A stretch of DNA of 64,000 nt from Allacma fusca (GCA_947179485.1 OX359247.1:10826588-10890587), one strand, 5' to 3'; numbered from the stretch's first letter, positions 14,701 through 28,291 are shown. The notes: a model not told the origin generated them from the letters alone. Translations and numbers: made by a program.

Positions 14701-15542
14701 GCCCGCCTTTAACAACATGATTCTATTTTTTTAGGTTGTATGTGCCAAATGTTCCGGTGCCAAAGTTCCGCTTCAGTATGCTGGAGGAAAACTCTGCCGA
14801 GTTTGCAAAACTTGCAAAAATGTTTTAGATGAGCGTGGAAACACTGCAGCGAAAAATGGCAATGCCTCTCCCTCTTCGCCAGATGATTCGTTGGAGAAAG
14901 TTAAAGGCGTATTAGATGTAAGTTCCGCTAAGAAATGATAAAAATTCCAGGCATACATATTCTCCCTGAATTATCATTGGACGTTTGAAAATTGACATTT
15001 AACGGTATGTTACGTGAAGCAATAGCCGAGATTGCATATACAATAATTATTTTTGGCCAGGTTCCAGCCTCTGCACCTGCAGTTTTTAATGGCAATCTCA
15101 ATCTGCGACTTCGAGGTAAAAAGGAATGGACTGCAAGATGGTTTGTTCTTCGAAGGGATTTTGTTTTGTACTGCTACGCCAAAGATACTGATCATCAAGT
15201 AATTCTGAAATTTTATTTGCTTAAATTATAGCCGGAAACCCTGTGTTTTAGTTATAAAAACATCATGGATTTTTTTTGTTTTTTCAGGCAATGACTGCCA
15301 CTCCTATGCCAGGCATGAACGTTCATATGGCAGACAGCTTACCTAAATCTGAAACCAATAACTTGCCAAGTTCGGAAAGAGAAAGAGCATTCCGGATCGC
15401 TCACGAACATGGGCGTAAAGTTTTCCTCTTTCTTGCAACTAACAGAGAAGAAGCCATTCGTTGGGTACAAATTCTACAATCAGCCAGCAAAGCTGAATTG
15501 AATGGTGTTAACGCAAATGGAAACGAGAGCAATCAGCCGTGA
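11789..15542 (+). CDS. FGD: FGD-family Rho GEF (DH-PH-FYVE-PH)
   Basis: Predicted exons: 11789-12525, 12613-12837, 12948-13246, 13332-13468, 13556-13694, 13787-13992, 14080-14490, 14735-14917, 15061-15198 and 15288-15542. All introns are GT-AG with matching phases, giving 909 aa. Residues 1-320 are low-complexity Ser/Met-rich with an acidic SESEDEDDD stretch. A DH (RhoGEF) domain follows at about 338-525 and contains LIGPIQRIPRYRLLL. PH1 spans about 555-670. A FYVE zinc finger spans about 696-760, with Cys697/700/713/716 and the RRHHCHACG core. PH2 spans about 780-900 and contains RWFVLRRDFVLY. This domain order defines the FGD family, which activates Cdc42-type GTPases and binds phosphoinositide membranes to control actin. 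The FYVE lacks an obvious N-terminal WxxD motif and has His where many FYVEs have Arg in RHHCR. An AATAAA lies at 16288. The start could lie further upstream (see 10071-10211). Confidence 0.9.
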
Positions 15543-18500
15543 CATATCAGTCGCCAGAAAATTTAAGCTACTCAGAAAGAAAGAATAGCTCGGTTTCAGA
15601 GTTAAATTAGTGCCAGTAAATTGTAACGAATTCGGTCTCGTATTCACAAATTACATCCGCGTTAGTATGTTATGTCTGGTCGAGCATATTTCGACGAATT
15701 ATGTACTTTTCGTTGTAAAAAATTGAGATATTGAAATCCTGCTTTGTAGTCATTTGTACTTTATACATGAAAAAAATTGGGATAGGAATGAGATTTTCAA
15801 ATTAATGTTCCAAGAACAAACTGCTTTTAAAATTCTGCTAGTTATTAGGTCTACATGAATATACAAGTAACGTAATATACATGTCCACTGCGTAGGCGCT
15901 TAGGCAAACTCAAAATTTTGATACAAAAAACGAAGTGAATATTTTGTTACTACTGTTATTAGCAGGAGCTGTAAGAAGTTTTAAATATTTTGAGCGTAAT
16001 TTTTTTGAGTAAGCTATAAAATGTTTACCACTAATATTTGTGATTTTACAAAACGATTCTGATTCTTGCCAGCTGATTCTTATTAGTTCGTAATTCAGAA
16101 TAAGTGAAAATGACTTCATATGCCATGCTGTGAATCGTGTTTCAGAAGCACTTTTATGTGATCTTATTTAAAAATGCAACAACTATTTACAATAATGTAG
16201 AAGACACAATGTACAACAATATATATAGAGAAAAGTATTACAGTGTAATTCATTTGCTTACCACAAACATCATTTCCTCATTAAACTAATAAATATATAA
16301 TCGGAAGTAACGTAACACTGAAACGTTACAGTCCCGCCAAAGTCTTTAGAGGGGTCTGACAGACCAGCAGGATTAAATACTTAAATGGTATTGAGATAAA
16401 TATTGTATGTAGATAGTACTCATAAGGACAGCTATACATTAGAAATAATTACACGCAACAGTATCAAATACGCTCTTAATTATTATTATTTTGTTTAGTT
16501 AAAAAATATAAGATAGAAATAACGGTGACTGCGCTTAAGGCTCAGTAGTATTTGAATTAGAGACGGTGTCAGAAAAGAACACGTCACAAATAATTATGAC
16601 GTCAGGAGATAAAGCATAAGTAATAATAATTATTGATGTCAGTTGTGATAAAGCACGTTCGTCTGTAGTTGCTTTTATTAACTGCAGTTAGACGCAATGC
16701 GGTGCCTGGAGCTCATTCTGAAGACATGTTTTCTACAATTAATACAAATGTTGTTTCCGTAGTCTGCATTTTGTCGGCTGTGCTTGTACTACTTACTCTT
16801 ACTATGTACATACGGATGTGTAGGCTATTAATCTTAAAACACCAAATTGTGAAAGTAGCTATATCTAAGGAATGGAAGTGAATTTTTCGTCAGAAAAGTA
16901 GCCGTAATGTGGCAACTGGTGTGAAAGTATTTTAAGCAGTACGTAAGTACTTAGAATAATCGAAAGTCATTACTAAAAAACGAGAAAATATTGAAAACGT
17001 TTGCACTTAATAAAAATATACTTCACTGTTTTCTATCTTACCAGTGGTGTGTTGAATGAATTAAAAATCGTTTATCCCAAACTCCTCATATTGCATTGAG
17101 CTGAATATTTAAAATTTCAAGGATTTTTTTGTAATTTATGGAAAAGTTACAAATTCTTCAAGAAAAAGGTCTGTGTGAGTAGGGGGTATAGCGTTCATGA
17201 TGGATGATATTTGAAACCCATGTTTTAGTTGATTTGGAAGCTGAGAAAGTACGGGAACTCCATGGAATTACAATTTGTCTAGTGGTTTGTTCATCACTCT
17301 ATTTGCATTTACCCCTTTCATTCCATACCTGAAATAAAACAGTAAACGGAGATTTTTGTATACTGTAGGTTCTCAACTCGCAAATACAACTATGGACAAT
17401 ATTATGTCTATTTGTATAATATTGACAATACTATTTATACTGAAGTTCCAGGCGGCTTAACACACTGCGGGAAACTTTAGCCTTGGCTGAGCAAGTGAAA
17501 CAGGCAGGAAACCTTGTGAGAATGAATTTTATAGGCATCAACCCTTTGCTTGACACACAGGAAGAGGTGAAGAGAAGCCGCTATGGTAAACTAGCAGCCA
17601 GCATTGTACCGAAACTGTTTCTTCTTCAATGCATTCAGTATCTAACTACTCCACAACTACAGCTACATTTAGGAGGTTGTATTCACCAAACCTTTCCCTG
17701 GGCCTTGTGCTGGTGGAAGTAGAAATACGGCAAGAAGTACGAAAAAAATTGCAAGTCGCATTATAATTCTACGTACTTTTTAATTTCAGATCATAATATA
17801 ATAATTTAAGTGCAATAAGTATTCAAATTCTTTTAGCACGAGATTCCTGCATCATAAATGTCAGCGTACGCTAAAACGCCATGATTTAACTTTTAATAGA
17901 TGTGCTTAAAATTGGAATTTAAAAAAGCTGATATAATTAAAAAATAATACTTATAAAATGCATTTTATTTTAAATGGTCTAATATAGTCCATTGCAATAA
18001 ATTGTAAACAATAATAATTGTTGATATTCAAAATTTAACATATTGAGGAATTTACATATGGCATAAATTCCAGCACCAGTTATGATATAATCATCAAGTT
18101 AGCCTGGAACTTCAATCCTGCTTGTTCAAATAAATTAGCAGTTCACACATACAATGTTATCAAATAGAATCACTTGCCGTCAATTTCCAAGTACTACAAC
18201 GTTGTTCGCCCATTGTACAGTATAATTTCTCACATGTTCAATAATGGGTGTTATCTCGTAGAACTGGCAGTCCGGCAAGTGAATTTGGCGTTTTTGAAAA
18301 AAACATCCATAAAAACAACTTCCTTTTAAGCGCTGTCAGATTTTATATTCCATACACTTGCTGACGCCTGTCTCGCATACAGTATTCAACGTTGATTGCA
18401 CTTAAGCATGCAGTTACTTTTCAAACGGCTGAGTGACTTCTTGACAAAAAATTCCTAAATACAGAGAAAAACAAAGGTGAACGTCTCCCTACTTTGTCCG

Positions 18501-19790
18501 TATATTTAGGTATCCGGTGTGTTTGGAAGTCCTGGAGGGCAAAATTGGATGAATAGAAATTGTCAAGAAATGGTCCTGAAAATATTTAAGATTCTGGTAT
18601 CTAATATATCGGCAAATATCTAGATGGTTAAAGTAGTATCGTAATGTATATAGATAGGAAGTTGATAAATTCACTTATTTTTGTGAATATTTTCCCCATT
18701 GTTTGGTGTTGAATGTGTTTTAGTTTTTGCAATCGGCTAACAGGAAAACTTTTTTTTCTCTACGTCTCAAAAATGTTACCCCCTAGAGGTGCCTACATAC
18801 GTACTTGCCTTCGCTTATATATAAGAAAATTTCTCGCAAGTATGAATTAAGTGTGTCTGTAAATGTACCAGGCCGGTTGTACTAAAAGCTAAAGTTGGAT
18901 CCAGGGTAGGAGACCCAGTAGGATCATGTTTGGAGAAAAAAACTAGCAGCAGATTTCGTTCCACATTAAGCCACACATGGGAACGACTATCCAAGTACAT
19001 TAATAGTGTTTGTGCCTGAGGAAGTATTGGACATATGATGTAATTATATAGCACAGTGTATTTTACTCACGGCCCCCCGCATTAAATAACTGGTTCAGTC
19101 AGAGCATATACAATTTACCATTAATAACATGAATGCTAATGTTATTGTTTACGAGAAGCTCATAATAAATTGAGAAAGATGAGGAGGATACATGGAGTTG
19201 GGTTTGAAGTCATTCCTCTATACGCTACAGGCCAGTCATTTAAGAGCAGGGTAACTTAAAAATAAATTGTTATTGTAGGTAATTTTTTTTTCCAAGGCGT
19301 GGGCGGCTATTTCCCCCACAAAGATGAAGGACAGTAAATTGGAGCTACTACATTTTTTTCTCTCTATCTCTATCTCGTCAGTTTTTCACACTCCATATTA
19401 TTTATACGGGTTGCTCAAGTTTTTTGAACCTCAGCATATATACAGGATGATTTGACGGACTAAACCTTTCAAAGAAAGTTTATATGATGATGATCATATG
19501 TGGGGAAAGTGTTGACATAATTTTTAAAAACCCCTTCATGTCAATGATATATGAGTTTGACACAGGAGCTCAGCGGGTTACCTAGCACATTTTTACTCTC
19601 GACCGCAATAGATCTCGTAAATGGCATGTGAATACTTCGTTGGCAGCAATACCAGCTCCCTTTGCAAATATAACCCACAGTTTTCCTGCTGACTTTTCAG
19701 TTGAGCACCAGAAGTCCCCTTGATCGGTTGTGCCACAATAGGTTTTGTGAAAAACTTGATTCGACGGAGGAAGGGATTTTTTTTTACAGG
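15543..19790. other. 3' region of the FGD gene and intergenic DNA
   Basis: No confident gene. The first kilobase probably holds the 3' untranslated region of the FGD gene. One exon-like open frame (17454-17722) is listed separately. The rest shows only short random-looking frames. Confidence 0.5.
17454..17722 (+). other. Unidentified exon-like open frame
   Basis: A frame open from just after a plausible acceptor (GAAGTTCCAG, ending 17453) runs about 90 codons to a TAG. Its middle part (AEQVKQAG, then SRYGKLAASIVP) has protein-like composition. I recognise no family and see no partner exon nearby. It could be a lone 3' exon, a pseudo-exon or chance. Confidence 0.2.
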
Positions 19791-22700
19791 ATGACAGCCT
19801 ACAGAGCAACCCTGTTTTTTGTTCTTCTTTCCTTTTGCGCCTTAACAACTGTGAGGTATAGTAGCATATTCAAATCAATGCTTACCATTTATTTGTGTTT
19901 TTGAAATGCGTTGTAATAATGGGGGAGGGCATAGTTTTTTATTTTATGGAAAAAATTTTGATTGACCTTCCTCCCAAACGTTTCTTTTACAGCGCTCAGA
20001 GGCGCGGTATAAGTTCCCGCCGTATCGCGGAGCAGGCTACCTTGCAAAGGATTTTGGACCCGACCTCATACGACAGTCGAATAAATCCCGGTGGAAATAA
20101 CACAAGCAAGTTACAAGTTTTGATGTTTTAGCGTATATTTGATATACCATTTTGTAACTTTACTTAAAATACCCCAGTTTAATGTCAATGCAATGAAGTT
20201 TAGTTCGTTTCCTCAGTATTTTTTTTAGAACTATGTCTCGGAATGGAGAAAATCCGGACTGAGTGTATAGAAAAAAATATCTGGAAGATAAGATTTTTGC
20301 TCTTTCAATCTAACAGTTAATAATTTTCGTTCTAATGCAAAAAGAAGAGAACTCAAGTCCTGAACAGTTGAATGTATTGCAACTTACTACAAAATTTCGT
20401 TAATACTTGGCACGTTGGGTCTGTTAAGAATCCGACGCATTTCACACCAAAAATATCAAGATCATGATTTTAAAAGGATTCAATTTGGTTTAATTTTTTA
20501 CGAATAAATGTAAATGTGTGGCTTGAAATCCTATTTTTACGAACAATGTCGTTCATAAATAAATAGTGGTTTTGATACCTAGGAGCCAATTGAGCCACAA
20601 TGTATTGATAATTTTGTGCAAATGTGTTTACTTGTTGAACTTTGATTGATAGTAGAGAAACTCATTCGTTCATGTCTTTTTACTGCCATACAGATGGGCC
20701 TGTGGAGATAACCGTTCAAATTTATACAAGAGCAATTTATAAGATTGATGATGCGAACAACGTGAGATCATCTATATTTACCATAATTTTTAATGGTTAA
20801 GACTGGTAGGATGAACTCTCGCTAGAACTAGAAGAACATTTGTGTTAAGAGGCGAAAATATTTTGACACATTCCTCTTTATCATGCCCGTAATTTTTATC
20901 CTTTTAAGAGTACACCACAGTAAGAGTCAATTTTGTCTGCTTTTTGGGAGTGTTTTCTTAGTTCTTATGGCGAGACGACAGTGTGTGTAATTATTGGAAT
21001 TTTAAGATAAAATGCTTTGGCGATTAAATTTCATAGGAATTGGGACTCCAAATTACCATGAGACAGCAATGGAATGATCCCAGACTTGTTTACAATTCCA
21101 GAGTTGGCAGCGATGGTATGTACCTATTTATTACATGGAGTGTTATCCGAAAAATATGTAACTATAGGCTTGTACCATATGTGCTGCAATTTTTTCTATT
21201 TTTGTAAACACTGTTATTGCTGCAATTGCTCCCAACAGATCTCAAATACGTGACTGTGCAAGACCTGAGTAAAATCTGGAGAGCAGATATTTTTGTTGCA
21301 AATGCCAAGGAAGAGAACCTACATGACTTCAACAAACCAAATGCATTTGCTCGGATTTATCCCAATGGCGATATCCTACTTAGCGAAAGGTTGATATTCC
21401 AAAGTTTACTAACTAGCCTAGAGGAAATTCAAGAAGGTTCATATTACTGGCAATAGGCTTTAAGTAGACAAATTGGCACTATTCAAAGCTCTTCTGCTGT
21501 TGGAAACAGAATATGTACAGTACTGTCAAAACTTCGCTTTTAAATTCTCTAAATATTTGCAAAATATTTTTGCACTAATATATAATCCACAACAAATTGA
21601 AAAAAAAAGCCTGTGAGTTATCCAAGTTTGTTTGTACTGATTCTATCTGCTATAAGACAATATGGCAAACGTCGTGGGGGGCGAGAGATTTTGTATGAAG
21701 TAAAAAGGTACGAGTTTTGTCTCTCGTCGCCCCACAAATGGAATCTTAATGGAATGGGATTTGCCTTAATATTACATATTGTGATATTAAGTGAAAATAA
21801 AGAAATGATTGTTCTTTTCCCACAAATTTCATTTTTCAGAGTGAGCCTGTCGATTTTCTGCCCAATGAATCTCAAGAATTTTCCGTTTGATAGTCAAACT
21901 TGCAAAATTCGCCTAGCCAGCTGTAAGTGATCATTGCATTATTGCACAAAATTATGTCTAAAATGAACCAGAGGATTTGATTGAATGGATTGGAATTTTA
22001 CAGACAGCTCTGTCAACACTGACATCGTATTGACTTGGAGGGCTGACGATCCGTTGCAAGCCAGTCCTGATCTTAATATACAAGAGTTCATATTGACCTC
22101 ATTCGAAACTGATCGTTGCGATGCTAACACTACCACAGGTGCTCACTTTGATGTCTATCTGTACTGGGACATTTCCAGACATCTCTGAATTCATAAAAAT
22201 ATTCTCTATATTAATATAATATTTTTTCAGGAACCTACAGTTGCATCGTGTCATACTTCCATTTCCAGCGAACCCGATTGTATTACTTGGTTCATATCTT
22301 CATTCCATGCTTGATGCTCAGCATTGTAGCCTACCTTGTGTTCTGGCTAGAACCCAGCAACCTCATCCCGAGGTTGATAATTTCCTTGGCCTCACTGTTT
22401 GTTGCAGCTATTCAGATTTCCAATTTCAACAAAGATCTTCCGAAAGCAAGCCAAACCAAGGCCGTGGATAACTACACGGGAACTGCTTTAACCTTCGTAT
22501 TTGTGACTTTGATTGAGACCATTGTGGTGTACAGCTTATCCAGAGGCGAAGCCTCAGATGACCCCTCTAAAAACGGCGGAACCAGCCCCGACGATCCTGA
22601 AGCTGAAAATTTAAAGACTGAGGCGGAAGGAGGGGATGCTCAAAAGAAAACGAGCAAATTCAGAGCCCGGAATGTGAGGAATTATTTGTCAGGAATCCGA

Positions 22701-22796
22701 AGAAGATCATCCAGGATTGATGTTTTGTTTAGGATCCTTTATCCCATCATATTTGCTCTCTTCGCTCTTGTGTACGTCCTTGTTTACGCTATGTAA
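19791..22796 (+). CDS. Cys-loop ligand-gated channel, GluCl-like
   Basis: Predicted exons: 19791-19855, 19993-20105, 20694-20761, 21037-21115, 21239-21389, 21840-21922, 22004-22138 and 22231-22796, giving 419 aa. A signal peptide (about 1-23, ending VSA) precedes the ligand-binding domain. The signature Cys loop is Cys166-Cys180 with 13 residues between. A second Cys pair (225/236) in loop C is typical of GluCl, glycine and histamine anion channels. M1 is about 248-271, M2 about 279-295, M3 about 313-335, and M4 is at the C-terminus. Order and spacing match glutamate-gated chloride channels of arthropods. The pore helix is unusual: the anion-channel PAR motif reads IPR, and the usual M2 threonines and 9' Leu are replaced. 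Intron 2 appears to use a GC donor (20106). The function would be a pentameric plasma-membrane channel; ligand and ion selectivity cannot be inferred safely. Confidence 0.9.
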
Positions 22797-24604
22797 AATC
22801 TGTTTGGGAGAATCTTCGGAATGCTTATTGCTTTTGTTAATCCATTTAATGATACAATTTCCTTGAGTTAGGGAGGAATTTCAGGGGGATTTGTCTGACG
22901 CATGTACAGATTTTAATGATGGGGATTCCAAAGGGACTTTGAAATTGGTATCAAGGGGTATTTCAAGGGTTCTAAACTGTCTAATTAATAATAGCCTGTA
23001 CAGTTTAAGAGTAAGTTGTTGTGAAAAGTTCTGTGTAATGATTATTTATACTGATACTTTACTTTATATCAATTATTGGGTCCAAGTATTCGTGTAGCTC
23101 TGAGAAATGTACTGCCTAAACTGTATTCATTATTTATGTGTTCAAGCTATAAAAATCGGGATTCACAAGATATGGTACAAAAAATACATACGGATATTTT
23201 AAGCCATGAAGATTTCTATATTATTGGGTACAGGGAACACATGCTCAAAATTGTTAGTAATACAAATGGCTGTTAGTTTATCTATAATAATTACATGCAC
23301 ACTAGGATAGGCGATCAAAGTTCAGTAATTTCATACTCTTTGCTGGATATTACATATTGCTTCCATATAGGAGCACCATACGGGCTTTGCTGTACAATGT
23401 GAACAAAATAGGAACTAGTTGATAGTGACTACACCGACTGGAATATACATACATAAAAATGTGGTAATAAAAATATGTACTGGTTGTATTTGGTTCAGTT
23501 ACAATTGCTTTGGTATAATAAAATCTGAATGAGTATATTAATTAACATGGCAAATACATTTTTCTGATTGGAGGTAGAAGTAGATATCTGACAATGAGTT
23601 TATATCGACAAGGGTTGCTTCCAATTCAGAATTCAGTCTTTGTAGACATTATTCTTCACACTATGTATACAAAATACTGGACTCGTCCTTTTGTGAATGA
23701 AACTGCAAGTGGCTTCTGAAAGTAACATGAGGACATCCGAGTTTTGTTACACAAATTAACAAAATCGAATACAACATTTCAACAATAACTAAATTAGTTT
23801 CTGAATGACCAGCATCAGCATAAATATTTCTTTATAACGACAGACTATGAACCCTCTCCATCTCGGTGCTCTTTTCTTCTTTCAAATTCTGTACAGTATA
23901 ATTCATCCGTATCAAGTTATTGGTGCGTTCAAGTCTGAAATGTCAAAAATAAATACATTTTTATTATTAGGAGAAATTGATGGGTTATCGTGAGATTTTT
24001 TGGACCTTGCGTCGCAAAAATTTTTACTACTGCCGATAAGTGCAGATAAAAATGCAGATAATACAGTATGCTCAAAACCCTTGCAATAGCCATATATCAT
24101 ATTTAACATTAATCCAGGGGGTTAAAAAGTTATCGCATTTAATGAGATAATATTACGTTGTAACTCTACTCTAGTACTTCAAGTATAATATAACGTTTTT
24201 ACCTGATGTAATGAGGCACTTAATGTTTCCATGTTCTTTCAAATTGTGTTAACAGCAGACTTTATGAATAATTCAACTCCTTAAATGGCACGGTTCGATC
24301 CGGAAAACAAAACATAAATACGGCACTCGCAAAATTTATACATGAACATTCATAATTCATATAACACTGTGATGGAAGATAACAATTAAAACTTAAAATT
24401 TGAACATTGAAAAGGTTGAGCAGTTTTTAAATTTGGCACATTGGGTATACATGGTAAATCTCAGTGGATAAAATGCAGTCGTCAGTAAATAGTATTATAG
24501 TAATTAAAATAATTGTTTAAAACATCTGAGGTTATCCAAGGCTTGTTAAACACATTTGGGTGGATGATGTTAAACATTTTCAAAAATCCCTTAATTTTTT
24601 ACAT
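22797..24604. other. Intergenic region between convergent genes
   Basis: No coding exon seen. It should contain the 3' untranslated regions of the channel gene (plus strand; an AATAAA near 23466) and of the cytohesin-like gene (minus strand). Confidence 0.5.
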
Positions 24605-27600
24605 TTAGCATACGGAGGAGGTTGCAGTTACTGCAAAGTCTAAAACAACGGAAGTTGGATGTTCATTTGTCTGAGAATTTTGTCGATGGTCTCGTAATGA
24701 TATTTCATCCCTCTTGATGACAGTGGACACAATTTTTGGGACTGACACTTGGGAAATGACACAGTCGGAGTCAGACTCAACAGAATGTTCTTCAAGCAAG
24801 CAAGGGCTGGAGACACTGGTTTCTAAGAGGGGCAGGTCGGAAGCTGGATAATCTCGTCTATCATTCAGACTAGCACTGGAGACACTTGTTTCTAGTAAGA
24901 GAAGAGTTGGAGAGGAGGAGTCATCAGTGTCGTCCAGGTTAGGGAAGGAAATACTGGTTTCCAGAAGAGGTAGAGCTGACACATGACGCTCCTCTATACA
25001 TTCCTGATCAGGGTGCCCAAAACTTGTTTCCAAGGGTGCTGAACATTCTTCTATGACATTTGGGACATTTAAGGAGATATTGTCACAGGTGTTTGAAGGC
25101 TCAGCTATCACATTGTCACTCGCCTCTGGTGGAGTTTCTTCCCTTGAATAGGAACTAGCGAAATTAATTTCATTTCTCTCAGCTCCTGAGGGATAAATAA
25201 TAGGAAAGTTTATCTCATCATTATTCTCAGGACAACTTATGCAGATCACAGGGAGAGAAGTTTTATCATCTGAAACACAGCTCGAAGAATCCATTTTACT
25301 GTCCTGTGACTCAGAGTCTGATGATTCGTTGCCGATGCTGAAATCCTCATTTTCTGGAGCTCCTACACTTTGATCGTGATCACTGCCCGTAATATTTGGA
25401 TAGTGACCATGAAAATCTTCATTGTATTCAGATTCACCGGTGGAGTCAAAAGACTGTTGCTCCACCAATAATAAATTTCCATGCTCGGTTTTGGGCCGGG
25501 TTACAGGCATACTTATTTGAGATTTCCGAATGGCCACTGGCTTGTGACTTCTGCCAGATTTGTCCCGTCGGAGCGTATTCGCTTGTATTTCCGCCATCTT
25601 TCGCTTCTTTTCTTGCAAAAGTGTGTAGTATTGATCAAATGAGCTATTTTGTTGGATTGCCTCCACCCATTCATCCCTCTCTTGTACTGTTTCAGCTCCG
25701 AGAACAAATTCTGAATGACTTCCTATAATTCGGGAAACATTTGGAACAATCAAAAATTATTCTATAAAAATTCTTCGAATCATTTAAATATACAAACATT
25801 TAACATAAAGTAATTTTTCCTACCCATAGCTGATTGTAATTCACTACTTTTGAACGCTCTGACTGTGACCTTGATAATCGAAATCTGATCATGAGATACA
25901 TTTTCGTTACGTTAACGTAAATTACGTCTAAGAAAAAATGTCCCTGCTAAAGATAGAATACTTATATTTATCATAACGTTAAAGAAAAGGTAATAATAGG
26001 AGTTAACATGCCTAAAACAATGGTTCCATCAGAAAGAGTCTTGCAACTTTTAATAGATTCTGACCCATTTGAGGAGCTTTTAGTGAGAGTGAAGATAAAA
26101 TATTTCCCATGAGTCCGGACTTCCGAAGCATGAATATTTTCCAGGGGAATTATACTCCGTGGTACTTTGTCCTTTTGATGCATGAAGTAATACAGGCAAT
26201 TGTTATTTAGGACAAACCATCTTCGCTTCCAATTTTTATATTTTGCTCCCTGCTTCCATAACCATCCTGAAAGGAAGAGACAAAATTGGAGGATACTTTG
26301 AAACCATAATAATTATCATATTTTTAGGAAAATGGACTCACAGAATTTAGTCAAGTCAAAACGTTATTTTGAAACTGTATTATAAGCCTCCTTACCATTT
26401 ATATCTGCATTCATGAAAGTTAATTTTAGATCTGTATTCCCATCCTCATGTATAATCTGAAACTGCTCATTTCTTATGGACTCATAAAGTGAAACTAATA
26501 ACTTGGGATCCAATGACTTCCCATCATCTATGTCTCGATTCATATTTATAAATCTTTCTAAGGTAGGCTTGTCCTGAAAACAAATAAAACATTTAAAATT
26601 CCATTTTGATACACAATAGTAAAGACCAGATGGAAGACATAGACAGATACAATGACAAAACTCAAGTACCTTAACATTAGGATTATGTAGCGTCGTGTTT
26701 AGCATAATTAAAGCATAAGATAATAAGTAGCAGGTATCACTATTTGAAAAAACATTCGGATTTTGAGAACAGTAGTGGCTTGCGAAGGCCTCCATCATCC
26801 TATCAATTTTCTGCGCCTCTCCGGGGAGCCTGAAACTGGCCAGGAACTTCCTCAAAGACGCCACCAGGTGTTCTTCTGTAAATTCGTGAAGTCTCACAAA
26901 TGCCGCCAACACGTCCTGATTAAACTGGTCATGTTCGCCCAGAAATGTTCCTATAGACGTCTTACTCAAGTTTTCAGTATTCTTTAAAAACTGTAAACAG
27001 ATCAATAGGCCTCAATAAAGTCAAAATACGAATACTTTACAGACTTCCAGAAGTTCAAAATTGGAATTATGAAAATGCAATTTACACGAGCATGATCTTC
27101 TGGAGATTCTCCTACAAATAGATTTTTGACTAAGAATTCCATTCCTCTTTTGGGGTCCCGATTAAATTTCTTAACTCCTTGAATAATTAGCTCATCTCGT
27201 TTCCTTTCTTCGGAAGATCTCCTAGTGATGCTCATCGCTCGTTTTTCTACAGCTTCCCTCCATTTTAGATTTATTTGTACACTTCCACTACTGTTCCTGC
27301 GCATGCTCTCCTCCGAGTCCGGATCCTCTTCTATGGATTGCCACGATGTATGGACAGATACAGAGTTCTCATCGATGTCATTAAAAAATGACTGCGACTT
27401 GAACTTTAGATTTAAAAAAAATTAGTTTTACAAGCAACGAATAGGTAGGTATACTTTATTTTAGTCTCCCATTTTTGTAGCATATTCGAAGATGGCATTA
27501 GCAATATCTGTACATTTTGAGTTTAGGTATTTCGTTCGCCATTTTCAACCAGAGCCAATAAGAACGAGACGCCAAAAAATTGACACACTAAACATTTTCA

Positions 27601-28291
27601 ATATGGCTTTTTATTTAAATATTTTTTGTAGTAAGAGAAATAGGGATTCTTTACAGAGAAGCACCAAATGTGCTTGCAAAACTGAAATCAAAATGCTTGT
27701 AAAAAATTCCTCACTTCCGCTGCAGTAGTTAAGTTCTAGCAGTTCAAGTGTAGTTGCATATATATTTACCCTTGGGAGATATAGCAAAATGTAATACATC
27801 TTCAAGAAAACTTCCTACAACGAGAAAAGTAGAATATAATAATTACTAACCAAAATTGGTGATGATCCTTGGAATCTCGGTCGTTTCACTTTGCCCCTAC
27901 TTTTGGCATTTGCAACAAAGCTTGATAATTTCCCAGTTGTGAAACTAAAACTAGGTCTCCTGTAATTGGGGGATTGACTTCTGTTGGGATTCTCAGAGGA
28001 AGTTGATGTCTCCACAGAGTCAGCGCCCGTGCTTCGACTGTCGTCATCATCATCTGTGGTTACGTTCAGTGCAGAGTTACTACTTCGATTTCGGGAAGAT
28101 TTAATAGAACTTCCCGAACTCCCCCCGATTCTTTGGATTTTATTCAGATTTGGTGTAGAGCTACTTAAGGATAATGAAGGACTAAAATCTTCCTGAATTT
28201 TTTGAAGTGTTTTCTCAAAATTGTGCTCCGAGGGCTGCTTGCCTTTCCGAACTTTACGGAGTGTGCCAAAAAATGACATTTTTTGGGTCAT
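24605..28291 (-). CDS. CYTH: Cytohesin-like Arf GEF (Sec7-PH)
   Basis: Predicted exons on the complement: 27851-28291, 27086-27403, 26670-26990, 26396-26573, about 26012-26266 and 24605 to about 25722, giving about 876 aa. A second in-frame Met lies at 28279. Residues 1-190 are Ser-rich and not recognisable. A Sec7 domain spans about 200-405. It contains [12 protein letters not shown] and [17 protein letters not shown], and the catalytic glutamate finger is Glu272 in [11 protein letters not shown] domain (about 421-540) carries WKRRWFVL and SIIPLENI, the cytohesin pattern. Sec7 loads GTP onto Arf GTPases and the PH domain binds phosphoinositides. Known cytohesins are about 400 aa with an N-terminal coiled coil. 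This protein adds about 190 residues before Sec7 and about 330 after the PH domain. The tail is acidic, Ser-rich and contains repeated LLETS motifs. The junction of the last two exons is ambiguous between a GC-AG and a GT-AG solution. Confidence 0.88.

Noticed and set aside
24285-24302. ACGGTTCGATCCGG resembling a tRNA T-loop
   Set aside because: No acceptor stem, D-arm or anticodon arm could be placed upstream at tRNA spacing.
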